64,000 bases of DNA, taken from positions 16,822 through 80,821 of the forward strand of contig REEQ01000051.1 of the NCBI GenBank assembly GCA_007695005.1. Direction: 5' to 3'. The notes beneath the pieces are model-generated. The model made no database searches. It had not been told where the DNA came from and worked only from the letters and a program-made list of their open reading frames with translations. The stretch is from Wenzhouxiangellaceae bacterium. Lineage in GTDB: Bacteria; Pseudomonadota; Gammaproteobacteria; Xanthomonadales; Wenzhouxiangellaceae. The position numbers were made by a program, and so were the translations under genes. This document shows, one piece after another, positions 53,412 to 62,313 of the stretch (within the stretch, counting starts at the first letter, position 1; every line of letters begins with the position of its first letter).

Positions 53412-54148
53412 TCCGGACGCTTGGCGTGCAGCAGATAGTTGACCAGGGGACGACCGCCGATGCGAACCGTTCGAGTAAACGGGTTGTAATTCATGCCGCT
53501 GATATCCTCGACATCAAGGCCATGACGACGGCAAGAAGCCGCCAGTTCCTGCGGCCGGATCAGACGGTCATAACGGTGGGTACCGCGCGGGAGCAGACGA
53601 AGCACATATTCTGCGCCGACGATGGCCGTGGCCCAGGAAAGCGCCGACCGGTTGATGGTCGAAAAAAACAATGTACCCCCCGGACGGCACAGGCGCGCAC
53701 AAGCTGCCACCGTACTATCCGGATCGGGCACATGCTCAAGCATCTCCAGACAGCAGACGACATCAAAGCCGTCAGGCAAATCAGCAGCCAGCTCCTCGGC
53801 CGTTATCGAGCGATAGTCTATCGTCAACCCGCTCTCGTGCTGGTGCAGCCTGGCCACGGCCAGGGGTTTCTCAGCCACGTCGATACCAGTAACCAAGGCG
53901 CCCTGGCCGGCCAGGGATTCGCACAAAATGCCGCCACCGCAGCCAACGTCAAGCACGCGCTGTCCGGCCAGAGTTACGCGCTCGGCAATGTATTCAACCC
54001 GCGGCCCGTTGATGTCGTGCAGGGGCTTGAAGTCGCCCTCGGGATCCCACCAGCGCGCAGCCAGGTCATTGAATTTATCGGCCTCACCTGGATCCAGGTT
54101 GCGCGCCTGGCTTTCTGACTGCTGAATCATTGACTGCTGCTCGGTCAC
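53408..54148 (-). CDS. ubiG: Ubiquinone biosynthesis O-methyltransferase
   Basis: 246 aa. Signatures: DPGEADKFNDLAARWWDPEGDFKPLHDINGPRVEYI (the UbiG FNxLAxRWWD pattern), VLDVGCGGGILCESLA (SAM), CLEMLEHVPDP and THRYDRLIRPQEL. It does both O-methylations of the ubiquinone ring. The ATG overlaps the MTA deaminase stop by 4 bp. Confidence 0.97.
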   Translation of the reverse strand: MTEQQSMIQQSESQARNLDPGEADKFNDLAARWWDPEGDFKPLHDINGPRVEYIAERVTLAGQRVLDVGCGGGILCESLAGQGALVTGIDVAEKPLAVARLHQHESGLTIDYRSITAEELAADLPDGFDVVCCLEMLEHVPDPDSTVAACARLCRPGGTLFFSTINRSALSWATAIVGAEYVLRLLPRGTHRYDRLIRPQELAASCRRHGLDVEDISGMNYNPFTRTVRIGGRPLVNYLLHAKRPE

Positions 54149-55482
54149 GGTTGGCTCTCAACTGGATGGTCATGGCGCAACCGACGTGCCCACTCACGCG
54201 CCCGGGAAGCAACCGCTGCCTGATCCAGACGAACACACGATCCTGCTTGGTACACGTTTTGTCCCGCGATCCAGACCTTGTGGACCTGATGACGCGAGCA
54301 GGCGTAGACCAGCTGCGAAACCACATGATGCACTGGCAACGTCTCCATCCTGTCAAGCTTGACCGCCACGACATCAGCCTGCTTGCCGGCCCGCAGCGAA
54401 CCGATACTGTCTTCCAGGCCCAGCGCCCTGGCACCGTTGAGGGTAGCCATGGACAAGGCACGCGCGGCCGGTATCGCCTCAGGATCACCGCTGAAACCCT
54501 TGGCCAGCAGCGCAGCCAGGCGCATTTCGGCAAACATGTCCAATGTATTGTTGCTGGCCGCGCCATCGGTACCGATGGCAATATTGACACCGCGTCGATC
54601 CAGTTCAGCAACCGGGCAAATGCCGCTGGCCAGCTTGAGGTTGGACGCCGGGCAGTGCAATACATGAACGCCGGCCCGGGCTACCCGATCCATGTCGACC
54701 GGCTCAAGCTGGGTCATGTGCACAGCCAGCAGGCGCGGCCCGAGGACACCCAGCGCAGCCAATCGATCCAGCGGATGCTTGCCGTAGCGCTCGCGACTGC
54801 CCTCGATTTCTCCCTTGGCCTCCAGCAGGTGCAAATGGATCGGCACATCCATTTCCTCGGCCAGCTCGACCATGCGGGCAAAGGCCGAATCACTTACCGT
54901 GTAGGGAGCGTGCGGGGCAAAAGCCGTAGTCATCAGCGGGTCGGACACCAAGTCCTGGTGAACCTGCAGACCGCGGGCGAAATACTCATCCTCGGTTTCG
55001 GCCCAGGCAGTCGGCAGACTGATAACCGGCAGGCCGATGACCGCGCGCATGCCAGCCCGGCTTGCGGTTGCCGCAGTCACGTCCGGGAAGAAATAGTTGT
55101 CGTTGAAACAGGTGGTCCCGCCGGCAAGCATTTCGGCCACCGCCAGTTCGGTGCCCGCACGCACGAACTCCGGCCCCACCCAGCGCTGCTCGGTCGGCCA
55201 GATGTGATCTTCCAGCCAGCGGATCAGGGGCAGATCATCGGCCAGCCCACGCATCAAGGCCATTGCCGAATGCGTGTGGCAATTGACCAGACCCGGGATC
55301 AGCACGCAATTGCCCAACTCCTCGCGCTGAATGCCGGGATGTCGGCTGTCGAGCTGCCGCTGCGGCAGCAGCTCGACAATGCTGTCGCCCTGCACGACCA
55401 GCGCGTGGTCCTCGAGGACCACGTTTTCCGGCTCGACCGGAACGATCCAACGGGCGAGCAAGGCAAGGCTGGGAACCGGCAC
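54145..55482 (-). CDS. mtaD: TRZ/ATZ amidohydrolase, probable MTA/SAH deaminase
   Basis: 445 aa. Metal-dependent amidohydrolase: NCHTHSAMALMRGLADDLPL (HxH), GGTTCFNDNYFFPD, FAPHAPYTV, PIHLHLLEAKGEI, and the metal Asp in IGTDGAASNNTLDM. Same family as SAH/MTA deaminases and the Pseudomonas PA3170 enzyme, whose gene lies next to ubiG-mupP as here. The substrate call is by analogy. Six bp downstream of efp on the same strand. Confidence 0.9.
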   Translation of the reverse strand: MPVPSLALLARWIVPVEPENVVLEDHALVVQGDSIVELLPQRQLDSRHPGIQREELGNCVLIPGLVNCHTHSAMALMRGLADDLPLIRWLEDHIWPTEQRWVGPEFVRAGTELAVAEMLAGGTTCFNDNYFFPDVTAATASRAGMRAVIGLPVISLPTAWAETEDEYFARGLQVHQDLVSDPLMTTAFAPHAPYTVSDSAFARMVELAEEMDVPIHLHLLEAKGEIEGSRERYGKHPLDRLAALGVLGPRLLAVHMTQLEPVDMDRVARAGVHVLHCPASNLKLASGICPVAELDRRGVNIAIGTDGAASNNTLDMFAEMRLAALLAKGFSGDPEAIPAARALSMATLNGARALGLEDSIGSLRAGKQADVVAVKLDRMETLPVHHVVSQLVYACSRHQVHKVWIAGQNVYQAGSCVRLDQAAVASRAREWARRLRHDHPVESQP

Positions 55483-55487
55483 GCGCT

Positions 55488-56057
55488 TCAGTCCTTGACG
55501 CGGGAGACGTACTCGCCCGATCGGGTGTCGACGCGGATCACCTCGCCTTCCTGCACGAACAGGGGCACACGCACCGTTGCCCCGGTTTCAAGACGCGCCG
55601 GCTTGCCGCCGCTGCCCGAGGTGTCACCCTTCAGACCGGGATCAGTCTCCACGATTTTCAGTTCGGTAAAACTCGGCGGCAGAACAATCAACGGAGCACC
55701 GTTCCACAGCGTCACCTGACACATGTCCTCTTCCTTCAGCCACTGCGCGTTGTCGCCGATGGCTTCCTTGCCGGCCGCCAGCTGCTCAAAGCTTTCGGTA
55801 TCCATGAAGTGCCAGAACTCGCCGTCACTATAGAGATACTGGACTTCTTTTTCGAACACGTCGGCGGATTCGACGGTCTCGTTCGACTTGAAAGTCTTTT
55901 CGATGGTGCGACCGGTCTTGAGGTTGCGGACACGGACTCGGTTGAAGGCCTGGCCCTTGCCGGGCTTGACAAACTCGTTTTCGACGATGGTGTAGGGGTC
56001 GCCGTCGAGAATAATCTTCAAACCGCTCTTGAATTCATTGGTGCTGTATGTGGCCAT
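55488..56057 (-). CDS. efp: Elongation factor P
   Basis: 189 aa (E. coli 188). [37 protein letters not shown] with the modifiable Lys of the PGKG loop (K34), and a C-terminal [19 protein letters not shown] rescues ribosomes stalled at polyproline. The divergent epmB gene and the KPGKG loop suggest beta-lysylation by EpmA/EpmB; epmA is not in this window. Starts 65 bp from the chosen epmB start, with an inverted repeat between. Confidence 0.97.
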   Translation of the reverse strand: MATYSTNEFKSGLKIILDGDPYTIVENEFVKPGKGQAFNRVRVRNLKTGRTIEKTFKSNETVESADVFEKEVQYLYSDGEFWHFMDTESFEQLAAGKEAIGDNAQWLKEEDMCQVTLWNGAPLIVLPPSFTELKIVETDPGLKGDTSGSGGKPARLETGATVRVPLFVQEGEVIRVDTRSGEYVSRVKD

Positions 56058-56078
56058 GCTGTCTCCGAATTACAATAT

Positions 56079-56110
56079 CGCCCCTGCCCGTTTACCAACC
56101 GACAGGGGCG
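56079..56110. promoter_or_regulatory. Inverted repeat between divergent efp and epmB
   Basis: CGCCCCTG and its perfect inverse CAGGGGCG are separated by 16 nt in the short efp/epmB control region. It may be an operator or an mRNA hairpin in the efp leader. No protein is assigned. Confidence 0.4.
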
Positions 56111-56121
56111 TTGTCAGAATC

Positions 56122-57144
56122 TTGGTCAATCAAGCTCGTGAGCGCATTTTAGCGCGAAGCCATACCGGACCCAAGCAAAACGACTGGCGGGACCAGCTGC
56201 GTGATGCTTTCAGGCGCCCGGCCGAACTGCTGTCTTTCCTTGAGTTGGAAGACACTGCCGCTGCAAGCGCGGTCCAGACGCCCTTTCCGATGCTGGTGCC
56301 TCGCGCATTCGCAAGCCGCATGCGCCGTGGCGACAGCAACGATCCCCTGCTCCGTCAGGTATTGCCGGACCCGGGCGAACTCGATTCCAGGCCCGGCTAT
56401 GTCAGCGATCCGGTCGGTGACCACGGCAGTCGCCAGGTGCGCGGCCTTTTGCATAAATACCACGGACGCGCCCTGCTGATCACGACCGGAGCCTGCGCAA
56501 TCCACTGTCGTTACTGTTTCCGCCAGAACTATCCTTACGGGGATGAGCATCTCGGTCGCCGGCTTGCCCCGGCGCTGGATTACATCCGCACTCGCAGCGA
56601 CATCAGCGAAGTCATCCTGTCTGGCGGCGATCCGCTGATGCTCGACACCGAGCGCCTGCAGCAATTGGGCGATGCGCTGGGCCTGATCGGCCATATCCGT
56701 CGGCTGCGCATCCATACCCGCCTGCCCGTGGTCCTGCCTGACCGGATCGACGAAAGCTTCTGCGGCTGGCTGCACAATTTACCGTGGCCGGTGGTGGTCG
56801 TCATTCATGCCAATCATCCGGCCGAATTCGACCCGAGCGTGGATCAAGCCATCCAGCGCCTGCGCAACGCCGGGGCGCATGTTCTGAACCAGACCGTGCT
56901 GCTGGCCGGCATCAATGACAATGAGGAAATCCTGGCTGAGTTGATGGAGCGCAGCTTCGCCGCCGGCGTGATACCTTATTACCTGCACCTGCTGGACAAG
57001 GTGTCCGGGGCGGCCCGCTTCGACAGTGAACCGGCAGTTGCGGGGCAGCTGCTGGAAAGACTTCGCGTGCGACTGCCCGGTTACCTGGTGCCGCGCCTGG
57101 TGCGCGAGGAAGCGGGGGCGCCATACAAGTTGCCCGTGTTGTAA
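56122..57144 (+). CDS. epmB: EF-P beta-lysylation protein EpmB (lysine 2,3-aminomutase family)
   Basis: About 340 aa if started at TTG 56122 (E. coli EpmB 342); the track begins at 56029 inside efp, and ATG 56059 is another candidate. Radical-SAM cluster motif in CAIHCRYCFRQNYPY, preceded by GLLHKYHGRALLITTGAC, then SEVILSGGDPLMLD and RLRIHTRLPVVLPDRI. It makes (R)-beta-lysine for attachment to EF-P Lys34 by EpmA. Divergent from efp, so enzyme and target share a control region. Confidence 0.93.
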   Translation: MVNQARERILARSHTGPKQNDWRDQLRDAFRRPAELLSFLELEDTAAASAVQTPFPMLVPRAFASRMRRGDSNDPLLRQVLPDPGELDSRPGYVSDPVGDHGSRQVRGLLHKYHGRALLITTGACAIHCRYCFRQNYPYGDEHLGRRLAPALDYIRTRSDISEVILSGGDPLMLDTERLQQLGDALGLIGHIRRLRIHTRLPVVLPDRIDESFCGWLHNLPWPVVVVIHANHPAEFDPSVDQAIQRLRNAGAHVLNQTVLLAGINDNEEILAELMERSFAAGVIPYYLHLLDKVSGAARFDSEPAVAGQLLERLRVRLPGYLVPRLVREEAGAPYKLPVL

Positions 57145-57193
57145 CGGGCGCTGACATCATCGATCAGTAATTCGACTGTACCGGGAGAGCCCA

Positions 57194-59254
57194 ATGGCCC
57201 GCCAGAAGACCGAAATCAAGATACTCGTTGTCACCGACGACCCGAGCGCGCCTCGCGAACTGCTGAAGATGCTCGGAGAAGACAGCGGAGTGCGAACCCT
57301 GTTTGCCGACACCGGCAACGCCGTCAGCCGCACATTCGAAACCGACCAGGTCGACGTGGTCATGGTTCAGATCGATGCCGGCGACCCCGCCCTCTTCGAG
57401 ACCGTGGTCCGTCTTGCCAGGGAGCAGCAGGAACAGGTCCCTGTGCTGGCCATCATCAAGGCCGACGATGCCAAGTCAGCGGTCACGGCGGCCTCGCTGG
57501 GGGTGGAAGGCTGCGTTTTTGCGACCAACTCGCGCCAGATCAAGCGACTGACCCTGTTCCTGGTCGACTCGGTACGGTCGCGGCGCGATTCCCGCCTTGC
57601 AATGCGCCGGCTGGAAGAAATCGAAGCCCGCTACACCTTGCTGCTGGACAGCTCAAGCGAAGCTATTGCCTATATCCATGAAGGTCTGCACATCTATGCC
57701 AACCGAGCCTACCTGGAGCTGTTCGGCTTCGAGAGCTTCGAAGACCTGGAAGGTCTGTCCATGCTGGATCTGCTGTCGGCCGAAGACGATGGGCCCGACC
57801 TGAAAAAGGTCCTCAAGGCTCTGGCGCGGGACGAAATTCCTGAAGACAACATGACCCTCAAGGCCCACCGCCAGGACGGGACCGGCTTCAAGGCCACCGT
57901 CGATTTCTCGCCAGCCCGGTACGGTGGTGAGTACTGCGCCCAAATGCTCATCCGCGAACAGCTGGCCCAGGCCGACCCGGCCCTGGCAGAGGAGCTGGAA
58001 AAACTCAGAACGCGGGATATGCTGACCGGCCTGCTAAACCGTCACGCTTTCCTGCAAAAGCTGGCCGCCGAGGCAATGACTCGCGACGACTCCAGCGGCC
58101 TGTCGGTGCTGCTGACCAGCCTCGACAAGCATGACGAACTGCAGTCCAAGCTCGGTCTCGGCGCAACCGATTCCCTGATCCGAGAGGCCGCCAGGCTGTT
58201 TCAGACCGCCTGCGGCGACGACTGTGTCATGGCCAGGTTGAGTGATCACAGTTTCGGCATCATTGCCAGCCTGAGCTCGCGCGAGGAAGCCGAAGCGATG
58301 GCGGCCCGCATCGTTGATCACTGCTCGGGCAAGATTCTCGATGTACGTGATACCAGCCTGACGGTATCGGCCAGCGTCGGCCTTGCTGTCGCCGGCAGCC
58401 AGGTTGAAGATGCCGAAACCCTGCTGGCCCAGGCCGATACCGCCCTGCACGAGGCCTTGCACGCCGGCGGCAACGCCTACGTTCGCTACCGGCCGCGTGT
58501 CTCCACCGATGCCGACGAGGACGATACCGCCTGGTCGGAACGCCTGCGCCATGCGCTGGATTACGACGAGTTCCGGCTGGTTACCTCACCCATCACCAGC
58601 ATGGATGACGACGGCTTTCTGATCAACGAAGTCGAGACCCGACTGCGGGCAGAAGACAACGACGAAGTACTGATGCCCAGTGTCTACCTGCCGGCCGCTG
58701 CCCGACTGGGTATGGCCAGCAAGCTGGATATGGACATGATTCGGCGCCTGGCAAGCGCTATCGGCGAAAAGACCTCCAGCAGCGATCATCACTGGCTTAT
58801 TCCGCTGTGTCTGGACACGATATCCGACGACGAAGCCATGCATGCGCTGAAGAATCTGGTCCAGTCCGGCAAGCTCGATCCCGATCACGTCATCTGGGGT
58901 GTGCGCGAGCCGGAAGTCAGGGACAAGTTGCGCAAGGTTCAGACTTTCATCGAGCAATTCAAACCCCTGGGCGCTCGCTTCGCCCTGTGTGATGTTGGCC
59001 CCGACGCAACCGTCGAACCCTTGCTGATGCACCTGGAAATTGACTACCTGCGGATGGCACCGGAGATGATCCAGAACCTGAGCGCTGATGACAGCCTGCG
59101 CCAGCAACTGGCTGAACTGGTCGGCCACGCTGACCAGCACCAGGCCCGCGTGATCGCGCCCAAGGTGGAGCACACCGGCGATCTGGCCACCCTGTGGCAA
59201 TTCGGCATCACCCTGGTTCAGGGTGACTTCGTTCGTGAAGAGGCATCTGTCTGA
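57194..59254 (+). CDS. FimX-like REC-PAS-GGDEF-EAL protein with degenerate domains
   Basis: 686 aa, the size of Pseudomonas aeruginosa FimX (691). REC (about 8-125): the phosphoacceptor site reads VVMVQID, with Gln where Asp should be. PAS (about 145-265). GGDEF-like domain (about 275-430): the active loop is RLSDHSFGI rather than RxGGDEFxx. EAL-like domain (about 440-685): the EAL position is NEVETRL, lacking the catalytic set. FimX has the same order and also degenerate GGDEF/EAL, binding c-di-GMP to control type IV pilus assembly with PilZ/PilB. It probably acts as a c-di-GMP receptor. No pilus genes are in the window. Confidence 0.85.
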   Translation: MARQKTEIKILVVTDDPSAPRELLKMLGEDSGVRTLFADTGNAVSRTFETDQVDVVMVQIDAGDPALFETVVRLAREQQEQVPVLAIIKADDAKSAVTAASLGVEGCVFATNSRQIKRLTLFLVDSVRSRRDSRLAMRRLEEIEARYTLLLDSSSEAIAYIHEGLHIYANRAYLELFGFESFEDLEGLSMLDLLSAEDDGPDLKKVLKALARDEIPEDNMTLKAHRQDGTGFKATVDFSPARYGGEYCAQMLIREQLAQADPALAEELEKLRTRDMLTGLLNRHAFLQKLAAEAMTRDDSSGLSVLLTSLDKHDELQSKLGLGATDSLIREAARLFQTACGDDCVMARLSDHSFGIIASLSSREEAEAMAARIVDHCSGKILDVRDTSLTVSASVGLAVAGSQVEDAETLLAQADTALHEALHAGGNAYVRYRPRVSTDADEDDTAWSERLRHALDYDEFRLVTSPITSMDDDGFLINEVETRLRAEDNDEVLMPSVYLPAAARLGMASKLDMDMIRRLASAIGEKTSSSDHHWLIPLCLDTISDDEAMHALKNLVQSGKLDPDHVIWGVREPEVRDKLRKVQTFIEQFKPLGARFALCDVGPDATVEPLLMHLEIDYLRMAPEMIQNLSADDSLRQQLAELVGHADQHQARVIAPKVEHTGDLATLWQFGITLVQGDFVREEASV

Positions 59255-59365
59255 CCGGGTCATAAGGCGCGTTGAGCTCATGCGGCTGGACGACTCCTTG
59301 GGTCGTCAGCGGAATCGCGCATCGAGGCTTCAAGTCGCTGCACGAACCGAGCGCCAGAATCAGAT

Positions 59366-59387
59366 CCCGGTCCGCTGGCGGACCGGG
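59366..59387. repeat. Perfect 10-bp hairpin after the FimX-like gene
   Basis: CCCGGTCCGC-TG-GCGGACCGGG is a perfect stem with a 2-nt loop in the 196 bp gap between the convergent FimX-like and htpX genes. A second stem GCCTTCC-CGCCC-GGAAGGC lies at 59410-59428. Without T-runs they are at most weak terminators. Confidence 0.5.
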
Positions 59388-59450
59388 CTTCATGCAAGCC
59401 AATGAGCAAGCCTTCCCGCCCGGAAGGCTGCTCGAAATCCGGGGCGATGT

Positions 59451-60329
59451 TCAGGCGCCCTGGGACAGCACCCTGATGCGCTCTTCCAGCGGCGGATGAC
59501 TCATCATCAGTCGTTTCAGACCATCACCTACGCGCCCACTGATCCCGAAGGCCTCGACCGATTCCGGCAGACTGCTGGCCGCGCTGCCCGCCTGCAATCG
59601 ACGCAGGGCTGCAATCATGTTGGCCCGTCCGGCCAGCTGGGCACCACCGGCATCGGCCCGAAACTCACGCCAACGCGAAAACGCCATTACGATCATGCTG
59701 GCCAGAATACCCAGCACCATCTGCAAAACGATCACCGAAATGAAGTAGCCGGGACCGTAGGCGCGGTCACTGCGAAACACGACTCGGTCGATCAGCTGGC
59801 CCAGAATACGGGACAGGAACAGGACAAAAGTATTGAGCACCCCCTGGATGAGGGTCAAAGTGACCATGTCGCCGTTGGCAACATGCGCCACTTCATGACC
59901 CAGCACCGCCTCAACTTCGTTCGGGCGCATGTTGCGCAGCAGGCCGGTACTGACCGCAACAAGCGCATTGTTGCGAGACGCGCCAGTGGCAAAGGCATTG
60001 GGCTCGGGCGCATCATAAATGGCGACATCAGGCATGCCGATCCCGGCCGCTTTGGCCTGGCGGGCCACGGTCTCCACCAACCAGCGCTCGGTCTGGCCAT
60101 TGGCCTGATTGATCACGCGCGCCCGGGTCGATCGCAGCGCCATCGATTTCGAAAGCATCAAAGACAAAAAGGCGCCGCCCATGCCGAAGATCAGCGCAAA
60201 ACCCAGCGTCCAGGCCAGGTTGACACTGATACCCTGGCTTACCAGCCAGGGCTCCAGCAGCGTCATGACGATACCCAGCACAACCAGCACGGCCAGGTTG
60301 GTACCAATCAGAAGAGCAAAACCTCGCAT
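59451..60329 (-). CDS. htpX: Membrane zinc metalloprotease HtpX
   Basis: 292 aa from ATG 60329 (E. coli 293); the 92 extra track residues lie opposite gluQRS. Two N-terminal membrane segments (about 4-25, 38-60), HExxH at 145-149 (HEVAHVANGD), two further segments and a Glu ligand in FRADAGGAQLAG. It degrades misfolded membrane proteins with FtsH and is often CpxR-controlled. Divergent from gluQRS. Confidence 0.95.
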   Translation of the reverse strand: MRGFALLIGTNLAVLVVLGIVMTLLEPWLVSQGISVNLAWTLGFALIFGMGGAFLSLMLSKSMALRSTRARVINQANGQTERWLVETVARQAKAAGIGMPDVAIYDAPEPNAFATGASRNNALVAVSTGLLRNMRPNEVEAVLGHEVAHVANGDMVTLTLIQGVLNTFVLFLSRILGQLIDRVVFRSDRAYGPGYFISVIVLQMVLGILASMIVMAFSRWREFRADAGGAQLAGRANMIAALRRLQAGSAASSLPESVEAFGISGRVGDGLKRLMMSHPPLEERIRVLSQGA

Positions 60330-60414
60330 GGTCTTCAGTCTCACGATGTCAGAAGCTGAGGAGTAAAATGGCGTCATCCGACCGGCATTGCAAGCCCAAC
60401 TCGAACTGCCCGGG

Positions 60415-61302
60415 ATGAACACCAGAGCCAGCGCGTACCGCGGTCGCTTTGCGCCCTCGCCTACCGGTGAACTCCACTTCGGATCACTGGTGGCCGCGCT
60501 CGGCAGCTTTCTGCAGGCGCGATCCAGGGGTGGACGATGGCTGGTCCGGATCGAAGACATCGACCCGCCGCGCGAAGTTCCCGGCGCCGCTGCCAGCCAG
60601 CTCAAGACACTGGCCGAATTCGGCCTGACCTCCGATGAGCCGGTGCTTTACCAAAGCCAGCTGGGCAAAGGCCACCTGCAGGCACTGACGGCCTTGCTGC
60701 AATCCGGCCAGGCATTTCACTGCGCCTGCAGCCGGCGAGAGCTGCCGGACAGCGGCATCTATCCCGGCACCTGCCGCAACGGTCTGCCAACAGGCCGCAG
60801 GGCTCGCAGCGTCCGGGCCCGTGCGAAGCACCAGGACATCAGCTTTATCGATGGCATCCAGGGTCCGCAGTCCCAGAATCCCGGCCTACAAAGCGGGGAC
60901 TTCGTCATTCGGCGGGCCGATGGCCTGATTGCCTACCAGCTCGCCGTCGTTGTCGACGATGCCAACGCCGGCATTACCGAGGTCGTTCGGGGCGCTGACC
61001 TGATCGAATCCACGGCTCGCCAGATTCAACTGTACCGCTACCTCGGTTGGCCGGTGCCGGCTTACGCACATCTGCCGCTGATTGTCGACGACAATGGCGA
61101 AAAGCTGTCGAAATCCAGTGGCTCCGATCCGATCAGGCGCTATCGGCACATCATCGCGCTGCGCCTGGCACTGCGCGCCCTTGGTCACGAACCCCCTGCA
61201 GGCCACAAGTCGCTGGATTCGATACTGACATGGGCGCAGCGGCGTTGGCAGCTTGAACGCGTACCAGTGGGACCGTCTGCGATCGGGGTTCAACCGGGCT
61301 GA
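60415..61302 (+). CDS. gluQ: Glutamyl-Q tRNA(Asp) synthetase
   Basis: 295 aa from ATG 60415 (TTG 60388 would add nine residues). Truncated class I GluRS: YRGRFAPSPTGELHFGSLVAALG (HIGH-like), zinc-site FHCACSRRELPDSGIYPGTC, and KLSKSSG (KMSKS-like). It lacks the anticodon-binding domain and glutamylates queuosine 34 of tRNA-Asp. Upstream of accA, with 51 bp to the accA start. Confidence 0.95.
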   Translation: MNTRASAYRGRFAPSPTGELHFGSLVAALGSFLQARSRGGRWLVRIEDIDPPREVPGAAASQLKTLAEFGLTSDEPVLYQSQLGKGHLQALTALLQSGQAFHCACSRRELPDSGIYPGTCRNGLPTGRRARSVRARAKHQDISFIDGIQGPQSQNPGLQSGDFVIRRADGLIAYQLAVVVDDANAGITEVVRGADLIESTARQIQLYRYLGWPVPAYAHLPLIVDDNGEKLSKSSGSDPIRRYRHIIALRLALRALGHEPPAGHKSLDSILTWAQRRWQLERVPVGPSAIGVQPG

Positions 61303-61318
61303 TGGTTGCCGCTATACT
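61289..61318 (+). promoter_or_regulatory. Candidate sigma70 promoter of accA
   Basis: TATACT at 61313-61318 is a good -10, and TTCAAC at 61289-61294 a weak -35 with 18 bp spacing. It overlaps the gluQ 3' end and would give a leader of about 30 nt before the accA ATG. Confidence 0.45.
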
Positions 61319-61353
61319 GCCCGGCACGTTCTCTGAAGCCTGACTCCATAGCG

Positions 61354-62313
61354 ATGAACCCCAGTTATCTGGACTTCGAGCAGCCGATTGCCGAACTGGA
61401 AGCCAAGATTCACGAGCTGCGCAACGTCGGCAGCGATAACGCCCTGAATATCGAGGAAGAGATCCGGCGCCTGGAAGAAAAGTGCCGCGAGCGCACGGCC
61501 GCAATTTTCTCCGGCCTCAGCGAGTGGCAGATTTCGCAGCTCGCCCGTCATCCCCAGCGACCCTATACGCTGGACTATATTCCGATGATATTCAATCGCT
61601 TCGAAGAGCTGCACGGTGATCGGCACTACGGCGACGATCACGCCATTGTTGGCGGCCTGGGCAGCCTGGAAGGACGCGGCGTGGTCGTGATCGGGCATCA
61701 GAAAGGGCGCGATACCAAGGAAAAGGTGCAGCGCAATTTCGGCATGCCCAGACCCGAGGGTTATCGCAAGGCGCTGCGCCTGATGGAGCTGGCAGAGCGC
61801 TTCGGTCTGCCGATCATCACCTTCATCGACACACCCGGCGCCTACCCCGGCGTCGGAGCCGAGGAGCGCGGTCAGTCCGAGGCCATCGCCAAGAACCTTA
61901 AGGTGATGGCCCGTCTCAAGGTGCCGATCATCTGCAACATCATCGGCGAGGGCGGCTCCGGCGGCGCGCTGGCGATTGGTGTCGGAGATCGAACCAACAT
62001 GCTTGAATACAGCATTTATTCGGTCATTTCACCCGAGGGCTGCGCTTCTATCCTGTGGAAAGATGCGGCTCGAGCTGAAACCGCCGCCGAGGCGCTCGGT
62101 CTGACCGCCCGGAGGCTGAAGGAACTTGGCCTGGTAGACAAGCTGATCAAGGAGCCGCTGGGCGGTGCCCATCGCTCCCCACAGCGCGTGGCCGTCAAGC
62201 TTCGCGAAACCATTGTCGCCCAGCTCGACCGCCTCTCCAACTTCACCACTGAAGAATTGCTGGACAACCGCTACCAGCGCCTGATGAGCTTCGGCGCCTT
62301 CGAGCGCGGATGA
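61354..62313 (+). CDS. accA: Acetyl-CoA carboxylase carboxyltransferase subunit alpha
   Basis: 319 aa from ATG 61354, the same length as E. coli Acc[81 protein letters not shown] and [15 protein letters not shown]. It carries the biotin-to-acetyl-CoA transfer with AccD. Overlaps tilS by 4 bp. dnaE is often next to accA in this class, but here they are 60 kb apart. Confidence 0.98.
   Translation: MNPSYLDFEQPIAELEAKIHELRNVGSDNALNIEEEIRRLEEKCRERTAAIFSGLSEWQISQLARHPQRPYTLDYIPMIFNRFEELHGDRHYGDDHAIVGGLGSLEGRGVVVIGHQKGRDTKEKVQRNFGMPRPEGYRKALRLMELAERFGLPIITFIDTPGAYPGVGAEERGQSEAIAKNLKVMARLKVPIICNIIGEGGSGGALAIGVGDRTNMLEYSIYSVISPEGCASILWKDAARAETAAEALGLTARRLKELGLVDKLIKEPLGGAHRSPQRVAVKLRETIVAQLDRLSNFTTEELLDNRYQRLMSFGAFERG

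Noticed and set aside
54130-55719. 529-aa plus-strand ORF
   Set aside because: Antisense to MTA deaminase and part of efp; no recognisable domain.
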